A stretch of DNA of 64,000 bases from Brevundimonas vesicularis NBRC 12165 (GCF_001592205.1 NZ_BCWM01000004.1:1-64000), one strand, 5' to 3'. Numbered from the stretch's first letter, positions 31,761-41,841 are shown. The notes: a model not told the origin generated them from the sequence alone. A program made the numbers and translations.

Positions 31761-32746
31761 GCGATCACCCGCGCGATCGTTTCGACCTGATCCCTGATGC
31801 CGCAGCGGAGACGGCGTTTCTGGACGCCTGGGAACGGGGGCGGCTGCACCACGCCTGGCTGCTGTGCGGGGTCGAGGGGACGGGCAAGGCGACCTTCGCC
31901 TATCGGGCGGCGCGACGGCTGCTGGGCGCGGCGGCCGATCCTGCGTCCGGGCCGCTGGGCGCGCGGCGCGATGATCCGGTCAGCCGGCTGATCTCGGCCC
32001 AGTCGCATCCGGACCTGCTGGTGTTGGAACGGCTGGTTGAGGGCGGCAAGACGAAGAAGTCGATCTCGGTCGATCAGTCGCGCGAATTGCCGGAGTTCTT
32101 TTCAAAGAGCCCGTCGCAAGCCCAGTTTCGGGTGGCGATCATCGATGCGGCAGACGACCTTAATCTCAACGCCGCCAACGCCTTGCTGAAGGTTCTTGAG
32201 GAGCCGCCCGAGCGTGGCGTGCTGTTTCTGGTCACCCATGCGCCGGGGCGGTTGCTGGCGACGATCCGGTCGCGGTGCCGGCGGCTGAGCTTTCCGATCT
32301 GGGCGCCGGATCGGCTGGAGACCCTGGTGCGCAACCGGACGGGCGCAGAGCGTGAGGACGCCGAACATGCGGCGATCATGGCGGGCGGATCGCCCGGCGC
32401 GGCCTTGGCCCTGGCGTCAGGCGCGACGTTTGAGATGGATCAACTGGCGAGGCGCTGGGTCGAGGGCGAAGTGGACCGAGCCGAAGCTCTGGCCATCGCC
32501 GACCGGTTCCGCGGCGCCGAGGGGCAGGAGCGGTTCGAGACCCTGATGGACCGGCTGATCGCGGCGGTGCGGATGCGCGCCTTGCAGAGCGCGCCGGGCG
32601 CCGGCAATCGATGGGCTGAATTATGGGAGCGGCTGCAGCCGTTGCCGGAACGGGCGGCGGGACTGAACCTGGACAAGGCCGATGTGCTGGCCGGCGCGCT
32701 GGCGGACCTGAAGCGGGTGCAGGCCCAGCAGGAGCGGATGGGCTGA
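31757..32746 (+). CDS. holB: DNA polymerase III delta' subunit
   Basis: Clamp-loader subunit of the replicase. The 329 residues begin at a GTG overlapping the tmk stop (GTGA). They include a P-loop-like LLCGVEGTGKATFAYRAA, the IDAADDLNLNAANALLKVLEEPP segment (with the SRC-type motif in ATIRSRCRRLSF) and a C-terminal helical domain. The zinc-module cysteines seen in many delta' subunits are not obvious. tmk-holB-tatD is a common arrangement. Confidence 0.93.
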   Translation: MSDHPRDRFDLIPDAAAETAFLDAWERGRLHHAWLLCGVEGTGKATFAYRAARRLLGAAADPASGPLGARRDDPVSRLISAQSHPDLLVLERLVEGGKTKKSISVDQSRELPEFFSKSPSQAQFRVAIIDAADDLNLNAANALLKVLEEPPERGVLFLVTHAPGRLLATIRSRCRRLSFPIWAPDRLETLVRNRTGAEREDAEHAAIMAGGSPGAALALASGATFEMDQLARRWVEGEVDRAEALAIADRFRGAEGQERFETLMDRLIAAVRMRALQSAPGAGNRWAELWERLQPLPERAAGLNLDKADVLAGALADLKRVQAQQERMG

Positions 32747-33528
32747 TGCTGATCGACAGTCATGTGAACCTGCACGCGCCGCAGTTCGAAGAGGACCGGG
32801 ACGCCGTGATCGCGCGCGCGCGCGCGGCGGGCGTCGGGCTGATGGTCGAGATTTCGGACAAGCTGACGACGTTCGAGGCGACGCACGGCATCGCCATGGC
32901 CCATGAGGACATCTGGTGCACGGTCGGGGTGCATCCGCACGAGGCCAAGGATGCAGCGGACCTGACGGCGGCGACACTGATCGATCTGGCCCAGCGGCCC
33001 AAGATTGTGGGCATCGGCGAATGCGGTCTGGATTTCCACTACGACTTCAGCCCGCGCGAGGTGCAGGGGGGCTTGTTCCGGCAGCATGTGAAGGCGGCGC
33101 GCGAAACCGGCCTGCCGCTGGTGATCCACACGCGTGAGGCGGACGATATAATGGCGTCGATCCTGCGCGAGGAGTATGCGGCGGGGCCGTTCAAGATGTT
33201 GATGCACTGCTATACGAGTGGGGCGGAACTGGCCAAAATCGCTGCTGAAATGGGCGCGTGGTTCTCGGTATCCGGCATTGCGACCTTCAAGGCGGCCGAG
33301 GACGTGCGGGCGGTGATCCGCGATATGCCGGGCGACCGGATCATCGTCGAAACCGACTGCCCCTATCTGGCGCCCGTTCCGCATCGCGGACGGCGCAACG
33401 AGCCGGCCTACATAGGTCATGTACTGCACAAGCTGGCCGAGATTCGCGGCTGGAGCGCCGAGGAGGCGGACTGCGTCACGACCGAGGCCTTCTTCGGCCT
33501 CTTTGACCGGATACCCAGGCCCGCATGA
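32746..33528 (+). CDS. tatD: TatD family deoxyribonuclease
   Basis: Metal-dependent TIM-barrel hydrolase of the TatD/YcfH DNase family. The 260 residues include MLIDSHVNLHAP at the start (the usual DxHxH is here DSHVN, with the second His changed to Asn), GVHPHEAK, IGECGLDFHYD, VIHTREADDI, HCYTSG and ETDCPYLAP. The start ATG overlaps the holB stop by one base. The His-to-Asn change in the first metal motif is worth noting for activity. Confidence 0.93.
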   Translation: MLIDSHVNLHAPQFEEDRDAVIARARAAGVGLMVEISDKLTTFEATHGIAMAHEDIWCTVGVHPHEAKDAADLTAATLIDLAQRPKIVGIGECGLDFHYDFSPREVQGGLFRQHVKAARETGLPLVIHTREADDIMASILREEYAAGPFKMLMHCYTSGAELAKIAAEMGAWFSVSGIATFKAAEDVRAVIRDMPGDRIIVETDCPYLAPVPHRGRRNEPAYIGHVLHKLAEIRGWSAEEADCVTTEAFFGLFDRIPRPA

Positions 33529-34319
33529 GTTTCGAAGTCGTTATTCTGGGCAGCGGATCGTCGGGCGGGGTGCCGCGCGGGGACGGCGACTGGGGCGCCT
33601 GCGACCCGACCGAGCCCAAGAACCGGCGAACGCGCTGTTCGATGCTGGCGAGGAAGACCGGGCCGGAGGGGGTGACCACTGTCCTGATCGACACCTCGCC
33701 GGACCTGCGCGAACAGATGCTGGCCAGCGGCACGAAACATGTGGATGCGGTTCTTTATACCCACGATCATGCGGACCAGACCCACGGCATCGACGATCTG
33801 CGCACCTTCGCCGCGCGGGCCAGGAAGCGCATTCCGGCGTGGATGGATGCGGCGACGCACGGCTCGCTGACGCATCGGTTCGACTACATTTTCGAGAGCA
33901 AGTTCGGTTATCCGCCGTTGTTGGACGGACGGATCATTCCGCAGCACGGCGTAGCCTGGTCCGTCGAGGGCGCAGGCGGCGCGATACCGGTGACGACTTT
34001 CGACCAGGCGCACGGGCCGATCCGCTCTGTCGGCTATCGGTTGGGCGACGTGGCCTATTCCAGCGATGTGTCCGATCTGGACGAGGCGGCCTTGGCGGCG
34101 GTGGCTGGCTGTAAGCTCTGGATCGTGGATGCGCTGCGTTATGCGCCGCATCCGACTCATGCCCATCTGGACCAGGCCCTGGCGTGGATCGCCGCCGCAG
34201 ACGTGGAGCGCGCGGTGCTGACGAATCTGCATATCGACATGGATTACAAGGCGTTGTCGGCGCTTGTTCCCGAAAACGTCGAGGTCGGATTCGATGGCTG
34301 GAGCCGAGTGATCGGCTAG
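33525..34319 (+). CDS. PhnP-like metallo-beta-lactamase-fold hydrolase
   Basis: The 264 residues have the motif YTHDHADQTHGIDDLR, the HxHxDH zinc site of the superfamily, and the early GSGSSGGVPRGDGDWGACDP that marks the PhnP/cyclic-phosphodiesterase branch. Late metal ligands are FDQAHGP, YSSDVSDLDE and NLHIDMDY. It sits downstream of tatD with a four-base overlap, a frequent neighbour in alphaproteobacteria. The natural substrate is not known. Its stop shares a CTAG with the convergent recG stop. Confidence 0.88.
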   Translation: MSFEVVILGSGSSGGVPRGDGDWGACDPTEPKNRRTRCSMLARKTGPEGVTTVLIDTSPDLREQMLASGTKHVDAVLYTHDHADQTHGIDDLRTFAARARKRIPAWMDAATHGSLTHRFDYIFESKFGYPPLLDGRIIPQHGVAWSVEGAGGAIPVTTFDQAHGPIRSVGYRLGDVAYSSDVSDLDEAALAAVAGCKLWIVDALRYAPHPTHAHLDQALAWIAAADVERAVLTNLHIDMDYKALSALVPENVEVGFDGWSRVIG

Positions 34320-36403
34320 CTCGCGCCGACCTTGTGGTTTTTCCAGTCGAATAACTCTTCCAGCACCTGCACCGCCTGACCGCGTTCCGACGTCAGATCA
34401 GGATCGCGGTTCATGATCAGCCGCGCATCGTCGGCGGCCGCCAGCATCAGGCTGCGGTGGCGGATCGGGTCGGCGAAACGATAGGCGGGAAAACCGCTCT
34501 GTTTCAGGCCCAGGGGATCGCCGCCGCCACGCAGGCGGAAGTCTTCCTCGGCGATGACGAAGCCGTCCTCGGTGCGACGCAGGGTTTCGAGCCGCTCTTT
34601 CGCCGTCTCGCCGAGGGCGCCGTCCTGACCGCCATACAGCAGGATGCAGGAACTGGCCTTGGCGCCGCGACCGACGCGGCCGCGCAACTGGTGCAACTGC
34701 GCCAGACCGAAGCGGTCGGCGTGTTCGATAACCATGATCGAGGCTTTGGGCACGTCCACGCCGACTTCGACCACCGTGGTGGCGACGAGAACCGGCAGAC
34801 GGCCGTCGGCGAAGTCGGCCATGACCGCCTCGCGCTCGGCACCGGGCATTTGGCCGTGGGCCAGGCCGACCTCCACGCCCAGCAGGCGCCGCAGATCGTC
34901 GGCGCGATCGACGGCGGCCGCCAGGTCGATGGCCTCGGATTCCTCAACCAGAGGACAGATCCAATAGGCCTGGGCGCCGCTCTCTACCGCCGTTTTCAGC
35001 CGGGCGGCGACCTCGACGATGCGGGCCAAGGGCAGGACGGCGGTCGTGACGGGCGTGCGGCCGGGCGGCTTTTCCATCAGGCGACTGACCTCCAGCTCGC
35101 CGTACTGCGTCAGTTCGAGCGTGCGGGGAATGGGGGTGGCCGACATGGTCAGCAGATGCACGGCGCCCAGGCGCGGGTCGCCCTTGGCTTGCAGTCGCTG
35201 ACGTTCGTTGACGCCGAACCGGTGCTGTTCGTCAATGACCGCCAGGGCAAGGCGGTCGAAGCGGACGGCGTCTTGGAACAAGGCATGGGTGCCGATGGCG
35301 ACCTGGGCGTGACCCGAGGCCAGGGCAGCCAATTTCTCGCGTCGTTGCGCCGGGGTGTCGCGGCCCGTGAGCAGGACGGCGGCGACGCCGGCTGCGTCCA
35401 GCATGGGGCCGAGCTTCTCGTAATGCTGGCGCGCCAGGATTTCGGTCGGAGCCATGAGCGCGGACTGGAAGCCGCTCGAAGCGGCGTCGGCCAGAGCGAG
35501 GGCGGCGACGGCGGTCTTGCCCGAGCCGACATCGCCTTGCAGCAATCGGCCCATCTGCTGGCCCGACGCCAGATCACGACGGATTTCGGCGACGGCCTGG
35601 GCCTGGGCGTTGGTCAGCTGAAAGGGCAGGGCCTGGAGCAGGTGTTCGGACGCCGAGCCGGGGGCGATGACGGGGGCGGGCTTGATCTCGCGGGCGCGGC
35701 GACGACGGGCCAGAGCCAGTTGGTGGGCGAGGAATTCGTCATAGGCCAGGCGCTGGCGGGCGGGGGCGTCGGGCGTCAGGTCGATCTCGCTTGTGGGGGC
35801 ATGCAGGGCGTCGATAGCGGCGCGCCAACCCAGCCAGTTCTGCTTCTTGAGCCAGGCGGTGTCCTGCCATTCCGGCAGGTCGGGCGCGTCAGCAAGGGCG
35901 GCGTGGACCAGTTTACGCAACTGGCGCGAGCTGAGGCCCTGCGTCGCAGGATAGACGGGCTCGGACGCCGGAATGTCGGCGGCCTTGTCTGGCGTGACGA
36001 TGTCCGGATGGACGATCTGGACCTCGCCATTGAAGCGCTCGACCTTGCCTGCGACCAACCGCGTCTCGCCACGCGGCAACAGCCGGTCGATGTGCTGGGG
36101 CGAGCCGCCGAACCAGACCAGATGCACGAAGCCGGTGGGATCGCTGGCCCGGACCTTCAGCGGTGCGCCAGGACGGCTGGGCGTGAAGAGGCGGTCGATG
36201 GTCACGGTGAAGACGCCCACCTCGCCATCGACCGCGGTGGCGGCCTCGGCAGGGCGGCGCACGATGACGCCGGACGGGCTGAGGAACAGCAGATCGCGAA
36301 CCAGCGGGCCCGCCACCTTTTGCACCAGAGGCAGGACGCGAGGGCCCACGCCCTTGAGGGTCGAGACCTCGGCGAACAGGGGAAAGAGAATCTGCGGACG
36401 CAT
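34316..36403 (-). CDS. recG: ATP-dependent DNA helicase RecG
   Basis: Remodels stalled replication forks and recombination intermediates. The 695 residues have an N-terminal wedge/OB domain, then superfamily 2 helicase motifs: GDVGSGKTAVAALA (Walker A), MAPTEILARQHYEKL, VIDEQHRFGVNERQ (DEQH box), TMSATPIPRTL and the C-terminal QLRGRVGRGAKASSC. The ATG giving MRPQILFPLFA is preferred by family comparison; an in-frame ATG lies four codons upstream. Confidence 0.96.
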   Translation of the reverse strand: MRPQILFPLFAEVSTLKGVGPRVLPLVQKVAGPLVRDLLFLSPSGVIVRRPAEAATAVDGEVGVFTVTIDRLFTPSRPGAPLKVRASDPTGFVHLVWFGGSPQHIDRLLPRGETRLVAGKVERFNGEVQIVHPDIVTPDKAADIPASEPVYPATQGLSSRQLRKLVHAALADAPDLPEWQDTAWLKKQNWLGWRAAIDALHAPTSEIDLTPDAPARQRLAYDEFLAHQLALARRRRAREIKPAPVIAPGSASEHLLQALPFQLTNAQAQAVAEIRRDLASGQQMGRLLQGDVGSGKTAVAALALADAASSGFQSALMAPTEILARQHYEKLGPMLDAAGVAAVLLTGRDTPAQRREKLAALASGHAQVAIGTHALFQDAVRFDRLALAVIDEQHRFGVNERQRLQAKGDPRLGAVHLLTMSATPIPRTLELTQYGELEVSRLMEKPPGRTPVTTAVLPLARIVEVAARLKTAVESGAQAYWICPLVEESEAIDLAAAVDRADDLRRLLGVEVGLAHGQMPGAEREAVMADFADGRLPVLVATTVVEVGVDVPKASIMVIEHADRFGLAQLHQLRGRVGRGAKASSCILLYGGQDGALGETAKERLETLRRTEDGFVIAEEDFRLRGGGDPLGLKQSGFPAYRFADPIRHRSLMLAAADDARLIMNRDPDLTSERGQAVQVLEELFDWKNHKVGAS

Positions 36404-36547
36404 CGCCGTGAACATAGCGTGACCATGACGGGTGGCGAAGTCCGTTCAGGAACGCTATCTGCGCTTCTTCCATTTGAAGACGCTAACGCTCGCCACGCGG
36501 TGGCTCGCTGCTTGAGCGTCTTCCCACTTTGCCGGGCAGGGATTCTT

Positions 36548-36889
36548 GTGGCCGAAATCGACGCGCGTCCCGAAAGCGAAATGACCCCTGAGCAGATGAC
36601 GCCTGAGCGCAGGCAGCGGTTGGGCCGCATACAGTTCCGCGCCTGGCGGCGGGGCTTTCGCGAGGCCGATATGGTGCTGGGGCCGTTTTCCGATCAGGTC
36701 GCGCCGACCCTGACCGATGCGGAACTGGACCAGTTCGAGCGGCTGATCGACGAGGAAGATCAGTGGCTTTACGGCTGGATCATCGAGCGTGATCCGACGC
36801 CGCCCGAGTTCGAGACGCCGGTGATGGCCAAGGTGCGCGCCTTCATGCGCGCCTACGTCGCGGCCGAAGTCGGCAAGGGAATCGGCTGA
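36548..36889 (+). CDS. sdhE: Succinate dehydrogenase assembly factor SdhE
   Basis: Small protein that promotes covalent flavin attachment to SdhA. It contains the family motif region LGRIQFRAWRRGFREADMVLG and DEEDQWLYGWI, with the RGxxE-type surface (RRGFREAD). The GTG at 36548 gives 113 residues; ATGs at 36581 (102 residues) and 36596 are also possible and fit the usual 85-100 residue family length better. It overlaps mfd by one base. Confidence 0.88.
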   Translation: MAEIDARPESEMTPEQMTPERRQRLGRIQFRAWRRGFREADMVLGPFSDQVAPTLTDAELDQFERLIDEEDQWLYGWIIERDPTPPEFETPVMAKVRAFMRAYVAAEVGKGIG

Positions 36890-39800
36890 TGGACGCCAAG
36901 GTCGAACATCGGATTGACGCCGATCTGGGCGGCGCGCCCGAGGGGCTGGACGCGCTGATCGTCGCCGAACGCATCAAGGCCGGCGGCGGTGTCGGCCTGT
37001 TCGTCGCACGCGACTTTCAGAGGTCGGGCAGCTTCGTTCAAGCGTTTCAGTTCTTCTCGAAAGGTATTGAAGTCCTGGATTATCCGGCGTGGGACTGTCT
37101 GCCCTATGACCGACTAAGCCCCACGGCGGGAATCGCGGCGCAGCGCATGGCGACGCTGACGCGGCTGGCGATGCGCAAGCCTGGCGATGCGCCGGTTCTG
37201 GTCGTGACGACGGTGTCAGCGGCCATGCAGCGCACCCCTCCGAAGTCGGTCACGACACAGGCCGGGTTCGAGACCAAGGTCGGACGCGATCTCGATATCC
37301 AGGCGCTGGAGCGATATTTTGCCGCCAACGGCTATGTTCGGGCCTCGACCGTGTCGGAGCGCGGCGAGTTCGCGGTGCGCGGCGGGGTCGTCGACGTCTA
37401 TCCGCCCGGCTTCGAGGAGCCGGTCCGGCTGGATATGTTCGGATCCGAGCTGGAATCGATCCGCACCTTCGATCCCGAAACGCAGCGGTCGACCGGCCAG
37501 ATGACGTCCGTGTCCCTCGCGCCGGTGTCGGAGGCGCTGCTGGATGCGGCGGCCATCTCGCGCTTCCGCACCGGCTATCTGAACCTGTTCGGCGCGCCGG
37601 GCGACGACCCGCTGTATGCGACGATCAGCGAGGGCGCGCGGCGTCAGGGCATGGAACAGTGGCTGCCGCTGTTCTATGAGACCTTGGACAGCCTGTTCGA
37701 CTATCTGCCGGACGACGCGGCGATCTTCCTCGACAACCAGGTCGAGACGGCCCGCGCCGAGCGATGGGATCTGGTCGCGGACGCCTACGACGCGCGCGCC
37801 GAGGCGGCCAAGGCCAAAGGACAGGCCAGCGCCAATCGCGCCTTGCCGCCCAAGCGGCTCTATCTGGACGCCGGAGACTGGAACCAGGCGCTGGCGGGTC
37901 GCGCCGTGCGTCGTTTCACGCCCTTCTCCACGGGAGGCGAGGATGCCGGCGGACGTTTGGGCCGGACCTTCGCCGCCGAGCGGGCGCAGGACAGCGTCAA
38001 TCTGTTCGAAGCGGTGGCGGCCCATGCGGCGGCGCTGAAGGCCGAGGGCAAGCGGGTGCTGTTCGCCTCCTGGACCGAAGGATCGTCGGAGCGGCTGGCG
38101 ACCATGCTGGCCGACCACGGGCTGGATCACATCGTCGCCGTGCGCGACTGGGCCGACATTCAGGCGGCGCCGAAGGACCTCTATCTGCGCGGCGTCCTGC
38201 CGGTCGAGCACGGCTTTGTCACCGACGAGGTGGCTGTCATTTCCGAGACCGACATCCTGGGCGACCGTCTGGCGCGGCCCCGCAAGAAACGCCGCGCCTC
38301 GAACTTCCTGGCGGAGGCGTCGGCCCTGACGACGGGTGATCTGGTGGTTCACCTGGATCACGGGATCGGTCGCTATGAAGGGCTCAAGACGCTGGAAATC
38401 CAGCAGGCCCCGCACGACTGCCTGGAGCTCTTCTACGCTGGTGAGAGCAAACTCTATCTACCGGTTGAAAACATTGACCTTCTGACGCGGTACGGTTCGG
38501 ACTCCGAGGGCGTCCAACTGGATAAGCTGGGCGGCGCAGGCTGGCAGGCGAGAAAGGCCAAGGCCAAGGAACGTCTGCGCGCCATGGCCGAGGGGCTGAT
38601 CGCCCTGGCCGCCAAACGGGCGCTGCGCGAGACCGATGCGGTCACGCCGCCGCCGGGTCTGTTCGCCGAGTTCTGCGCGCGCTTCCCTTACGAGGAAACC
38701 GACGATCAGCTGAACGCCATCGGCGATGTGCTGGAGGATCTGGGCAAGGGCACGCCGATGGATCGCCTGATCTGCGGCGACGTCGGCTTCGGCAAGACCG
38801 AGGTGGCGCTGAGGGCCGCCTTCGTCGTCGCCATGACGGGTCAGCAGGTGGCGATCGTCGCGCCGACGACCCTGTTGGCGCGCCAGCACTACAAGACCTT
38901 CACCGAACGCTTCGCCGGCTGGCCGGTCAAGGTGCGTCAGTTGTCGCGGATGGTGGGGTCCAAGGAGGCGGCGGAGACGCGCGCGGGGCTGAAGGACGGC
39001 TCGGTCGAGATCGTCGTCGGCACCCATGCTGTGCTGAGCGAACAGGTCGGCTTCCGCGACCTCGGCCTAGTCATCGTCGACGAGGAACAGCACTTCGGCG
39101 TCAAGCACAAGGAGAAGCTGAAGACGCTGCGCGCCGACGTGCATCTCTTGACCCTGACCGCCACGCCGATCCCGCGCACGCTTCAGATGGCGCTGTCGGG
39201 TATCCGCGAGATGTCGATCATCGCCACCCCGCCGGTCGATCGCCTGGCGGTGCGGACCTACGTCACGCCGTGGGATCCGGTGCTGGTGCGCGAGGCCCTG
39301 CTGCGCGAGAAATATCGCGGGGGTCAGGCCTACTACGTCGCGCCGCGCCTAAAGGACCTGCCCGCCATCGAGAAGTTCCTGCGCGAACAGGTCCCCGAGG
39401 TGAAGTTCGTCGTCGGTCACGGCCAGATGAGCGCGACCCAGCTGGAAGAGGTGATGAGCGCCTTCTACGACGGGGAATATGACGTCCTGGTCTCCACCAC
39501 CATCGTCGAGAGCGGGCTGGATATCCCGACGGCCAATACGCTGATCGTGCACCGCGCCGACATGTTCGGCCTGGCGCAGCTTTATCAGATCCGGGGACGG
39601 GTCGGCCGGTCCAAGGCCCGCGCCTTCGCCTATCTGACCACCGATGCGGTCAAGCCGATGACCCTGTCGGCCGAGCGGCGGTTGCAGGTTCTGCAGTCGC
39701 TGGACAATCTGGGCGCCGGCTTCCAGCTGGCCAGCCACGATCTGGACCAGCGCGGCGGCGGCAATCTGCTGGGCGACGAACAGTCGGGCCACATCCGCGA

Positions 39801-40338
39801 GGTCGGCGTCGAACTGTACCAGCAGATGCTGGAAGACGCCGTGGCGGAGTTGCGCGAGAAGGGCGAGGGACACGCCGTGGATCGCGGTTGGTCGCCGTCC
39901 ATCAACGTCGGGGCTTCTGTCCTTATTCCAGAAGATTACGTGCCGGACCTGAACGTGCGTCTGAGCCTCTATCGCCGTCTTTCCGACGCCGAACAGGCCG
40001 AGGATCGCGAAGCCCTGGCCGCCGAACTGATCGACCGTTTCGGGCCCCTGCCGGATGAGGCGCAGCAGTTGCTGAAGATCGTCGGCATCAAGTCGAACTG
40101 CCGCAAGGCCTGCATTGAGAAGATCGACATCGGGCCGCGTGGTGCGGTCCTGACGTTGCGCGACAACAGCTTCCCCAATCCGGCGGGACTGGTCGGGCTG
40201 ATCCAGAAGAACCACGCCTTCTGGAAGATTCGGCCGGATCAGAAGATCGTCGTTTCAGGCGATTGGCCGACGGCGGAAGAGCGATTGAAGGTGGCCGAAC
40301 GAATCACCGCCGATCTGGCGCGGGTGGCGGGGGCGTAA
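36889..40338 (+). CDS. mfd: Transcription-repair coupling factor Mfd
   Basis: Displaces RNA polymerase stalled at DNA lesions and recruits UvrA. The 1149 residues contain the UvrB-homology N-terminus, the RNA-polymerase-interacting CarD-like domain (TTGDLVVHLDHGIGRYEGLK) and RecG-like helicase motifs ICGDVGFGKTEVALRAAF, VDEEQHFGVKHKEKL, TLTATPIPRTL and QIRGRVGRSKARAFAYL. The C-terminal TRCF domain is present. Length is normal. It overlaps sdhE by one base and is convergent with popA. Confidence 0.97.
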   Translation: MDAKVEHRIDADLGGAPEGLDALIVAERIKAGGGVGLFVARDFQRSGSFVQAFQFFSKGIEVLDYPAWDCLPYDRLSPTAGIAAQRMATLTRLAMRKPGDAPVLVVTTVSAAMQRTPPKSVTTQAGFETKVGRDLDIQALERYFAANGYVRASTVSERGEFAVRGGVVDVYPPGFEEPVRLDMFGSELESIRTFDPETQRSTGQMTSVSLAPVSEALLDAAAISRFRTGYLNLFGAPGDDPLYATISEGARRQGMEQWLPLFYETLDSLFDYLPDDAAIFLDNQVETARAERWDLVADAYDARAEAAKAKGQASANRALPPKRLYLDAGDWNQALAGRAVRRFTPFSTGGEDAGGRLGRTFAAERAQDSVNLFEAVAAHAAALKAEGKRVLFASWTEGSSERLATMLADHGLDHIVAVRDWADIQAAPKDLYLRGVLPVEHGFVTDEVAVISETDILGDRLARPRKKRRASNFLAEASALTTGDLVVHLDHGIGRYEGLKTLEIQQAPHDCLELFYAGESKLYLPVENIDLLTRYGSDSEGVQLDKLGGAGWQARKAKAKERLRAMAEGLIALAAKRALRETDAVTPPPGLFAEFCARFPYEETDDQLNAIGDVLEDLGKGTPMDRLICGDVGFGKTEVALRAAFVVAMTGQQVAIVAPTTLLARQHYKTFTERFAGWPVKVRQLSRMVGSKEAAETRAGLKDGSVEIVVGTHAVLSEQVGFRDLGLVIVDEEQHFGVKHKEKLKTLRADVHLLTLTATPIPRTLQMALSGIREMSIIATPPVDRLAVRTYVTPWDPVLVREALLREKYRGGQAYYVAPRLKDLPAIEKFLREQVPEVKFVVGHGQMSATQLEEVMSAFYDGEYDVLVSTTIVESGLDIPTANTLIVHRADMFGLAQLYQIRGRVGRSKARAFAYLTTDAVKPMTLSAERRLQVLQSLDNLGAGFQLASHDLDQRGGGNLLGDEQSGHIREVGVELYQQMLEDAVAELREKGEGHAVDRGWSPSINVGASVLIPEDYVPDLNVRLSLYRRLSDAEQAEDREALAAELIDRFGPLPDEAQQLLKIVGIKSNCRKACIEKIDIGPRGAVLTLRDNSFPNPAGLVGLIQKNHAFWKIRPDQKIVVSGDWPTAEERLKVAERITADLARVAGA

Positions 40339-40344
40339 AGCCTC

Positions 40345-41682
40345 TCAGCGCGTCTTTTCGAACAGGTCGGCCGAGGCGCGCTCAAGCAGGGCGGCGGCGC
40401 TTTCGTCGGGGCGCATCTCGGCGGCGCCGACGTCGAATTCGGCGACGAACGGCGACCTGTCCGGACCGGCGTCGAAGGCGGTGCAGCCGATCACGGCGGC
40501 GATTCGTTCTGCGGCCAGACGCGCCGGTTCAGCGTGGGTCGCGGGCAGGGCGAGGGCGAAGACCTCCTTGGCCAAGCGGGCAGGGGTGTCCTCGACACGG
40601 ACAAGGCGCGAAACCATGGCCCCGATCTGCGGCATGGCGCGATCCAGCCAACCGCCCTGACGCGCCCAGGTGACGGATTCGGTTTCGCGCACCCTCAGGA
40701 CGCAGACGGAAAGCGGGCGCTTGCGCGCGCGCGAGGCCTCGGCGACACGGCCCAGGTGGCTTGCGAACAGTTCGGGCGTGAACAGGCCCGTTTCCGGGTC
40801 CATCACTTCCAGGCTGCGGACCGAGTCCAACGTCTTTCGGATGCCCAGATGAATGCGGTGCGCGCCGGCCAGGGCCAGGATCCGCTCGGCCGTTTCGCCC
40901 TCGGGCGTGTCGGCGCACGCGACATCGGCGAAGCCGCGATTGAACAGTTCAGCCAGGCTGATCTCGTTCCTGCCGCGCAGATAGAGCATCAGCGGAATAT
41001 GATAGAGGCGCGTGTTGCGCTTCATGCCCGCCGCGATCGACAGGGCCGGCGCATGGTCTTCGGCGCCCCACAGAACGGCGGCGTCAAACGGGCTTTCGTG
41101 CAGATAGTCGAAGGCGGTGTAGGGCGTCGGCGCCGCGACCACCTCGACACCGGCCGCAGTCAGGGCGTTCGACAGGGCGAGAAAGCGCCGGTCGGCGACG
41201 CCGGCGGCCAGAACACGCAAGGGACCATCGTCGTCCGTCCGCTCGTCCAGACCCACCCCGCGCGTGGCGAAGGTGGTGACGCGCAGCCGATATTCTTCCT
41301 CGGCGATGGCGGCTCGGCCCAGCTGCTCCAGACGCAATGCGGCCTGGGCCGGATGCGGCGGCGTGGACATGGTCAGATCCGCACCCTTCACCGAATCAGG
41401 GCGGGCGCCGATGACCACGATGGGCAGGCGGCGCGGCTCGGCGGCGGCGCGAAGGCGAGACGCCACATCGGCGTCGAAGGTGTTGATGTCGATGACGGCG
41501 GCTTCAAGCGGAAAGTCCTGAAGCGTCATCTCGGCCGAAACGACGTCGCGGGCGGTCACCGTCGTCCAGCCCAGCGCATCCAGACCCGCAGCGAGCGGCC
41601 CGATCCGGCCATCGTCAGCCGCCAGGATCAATACGCGCGCGTCGAAAGCCAAGCCGATCGTCTCCAAAAGTCGCCGCGCCAA
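40345..41682 (-). CDS. popA: PopA-type c-di-GMP effector: REC-REC-degenerate GGDEF
   Basis: The 445 residues consist of two receiver-like domains (about 15-130 and 150-270) and a C-terminal GGDEF domain (about 285-440). The GGDEF active-site motif is replaced by AKEVF, so diguanylate cyclase activity is unlikely. The inhibitory-site motif RxxD is intact (RVED) exactly five residues upstream, so c-di-GMP binding is likely. That combination and the length match Caulobacter PopA, which brings the CtrA degradation machinery to the cell pole through c-di-GMP. A PleD-type cyclase was considered and rejected because of the dead active site. Confidence 0.78.
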   Translation of the reverse strand: MARRLLETIGLAFDARVLILAADDGRIGPLAAGLDALGWTTVTARDVVSAEMTLQDFPLEAAVIDINTFDADVASRLRAAAEPRRLPIVVIGARPDSVKGADLTMSTPPHPAQAALRLEQLGRAAIAEEEYRLRVTTFATRGVGLDERTDDDGPLRVLAAGVADRRFLALSNALTAAGVEVVAAPTPYTAFDYLHESPFDAAVLWGAEDHAPALSIAAGMKRNTRLYHIPLMLYLRGRNEISLAELFNRGFADVACADTPEGETAERILALAGAHRIHLGIRKTLDSVRSLEVMDPETGLFTPELFASHLGRVAEASRARKRPLSVCVLRVRETESVTWARQGGWLDRAMPQIGAMVSRLVRVEDTPARLAKEVFALALPATHAEPARLAAERIAAVIGCTAFDAGPDRSPFVAEFDVGAAEMRPDESAAALLERASADLFEKTR

Positions 41683-41841
41683 TAGCCGGCCGGAAACGCG
41701 CGGACCATAGCGACGAGGGTGTTAAGGATGCAATGTCGTCCGGCCAAAGGGATGCGGCCGGATCGCGAATGATCGTCCTCACGCGGATGAGACTTTCGCC
41801 ACAGACGAATTCCGCTAGGTTCCGCCGCTTGTGCAACGGTT

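Noticed and set aside
34457-36889. An 810-codon open frame on the plus strand opposite recG
   Set aside because: It is the high-GC antisense shadow of recG; only its last part (from about 36548) codes for a real protein, sdhE.
40345-41682. Active diguanylate cyclase (PleD-like)
   Set aside because: The GGDEF signature is replaced by AKEVF, so catalysis is unlikely.
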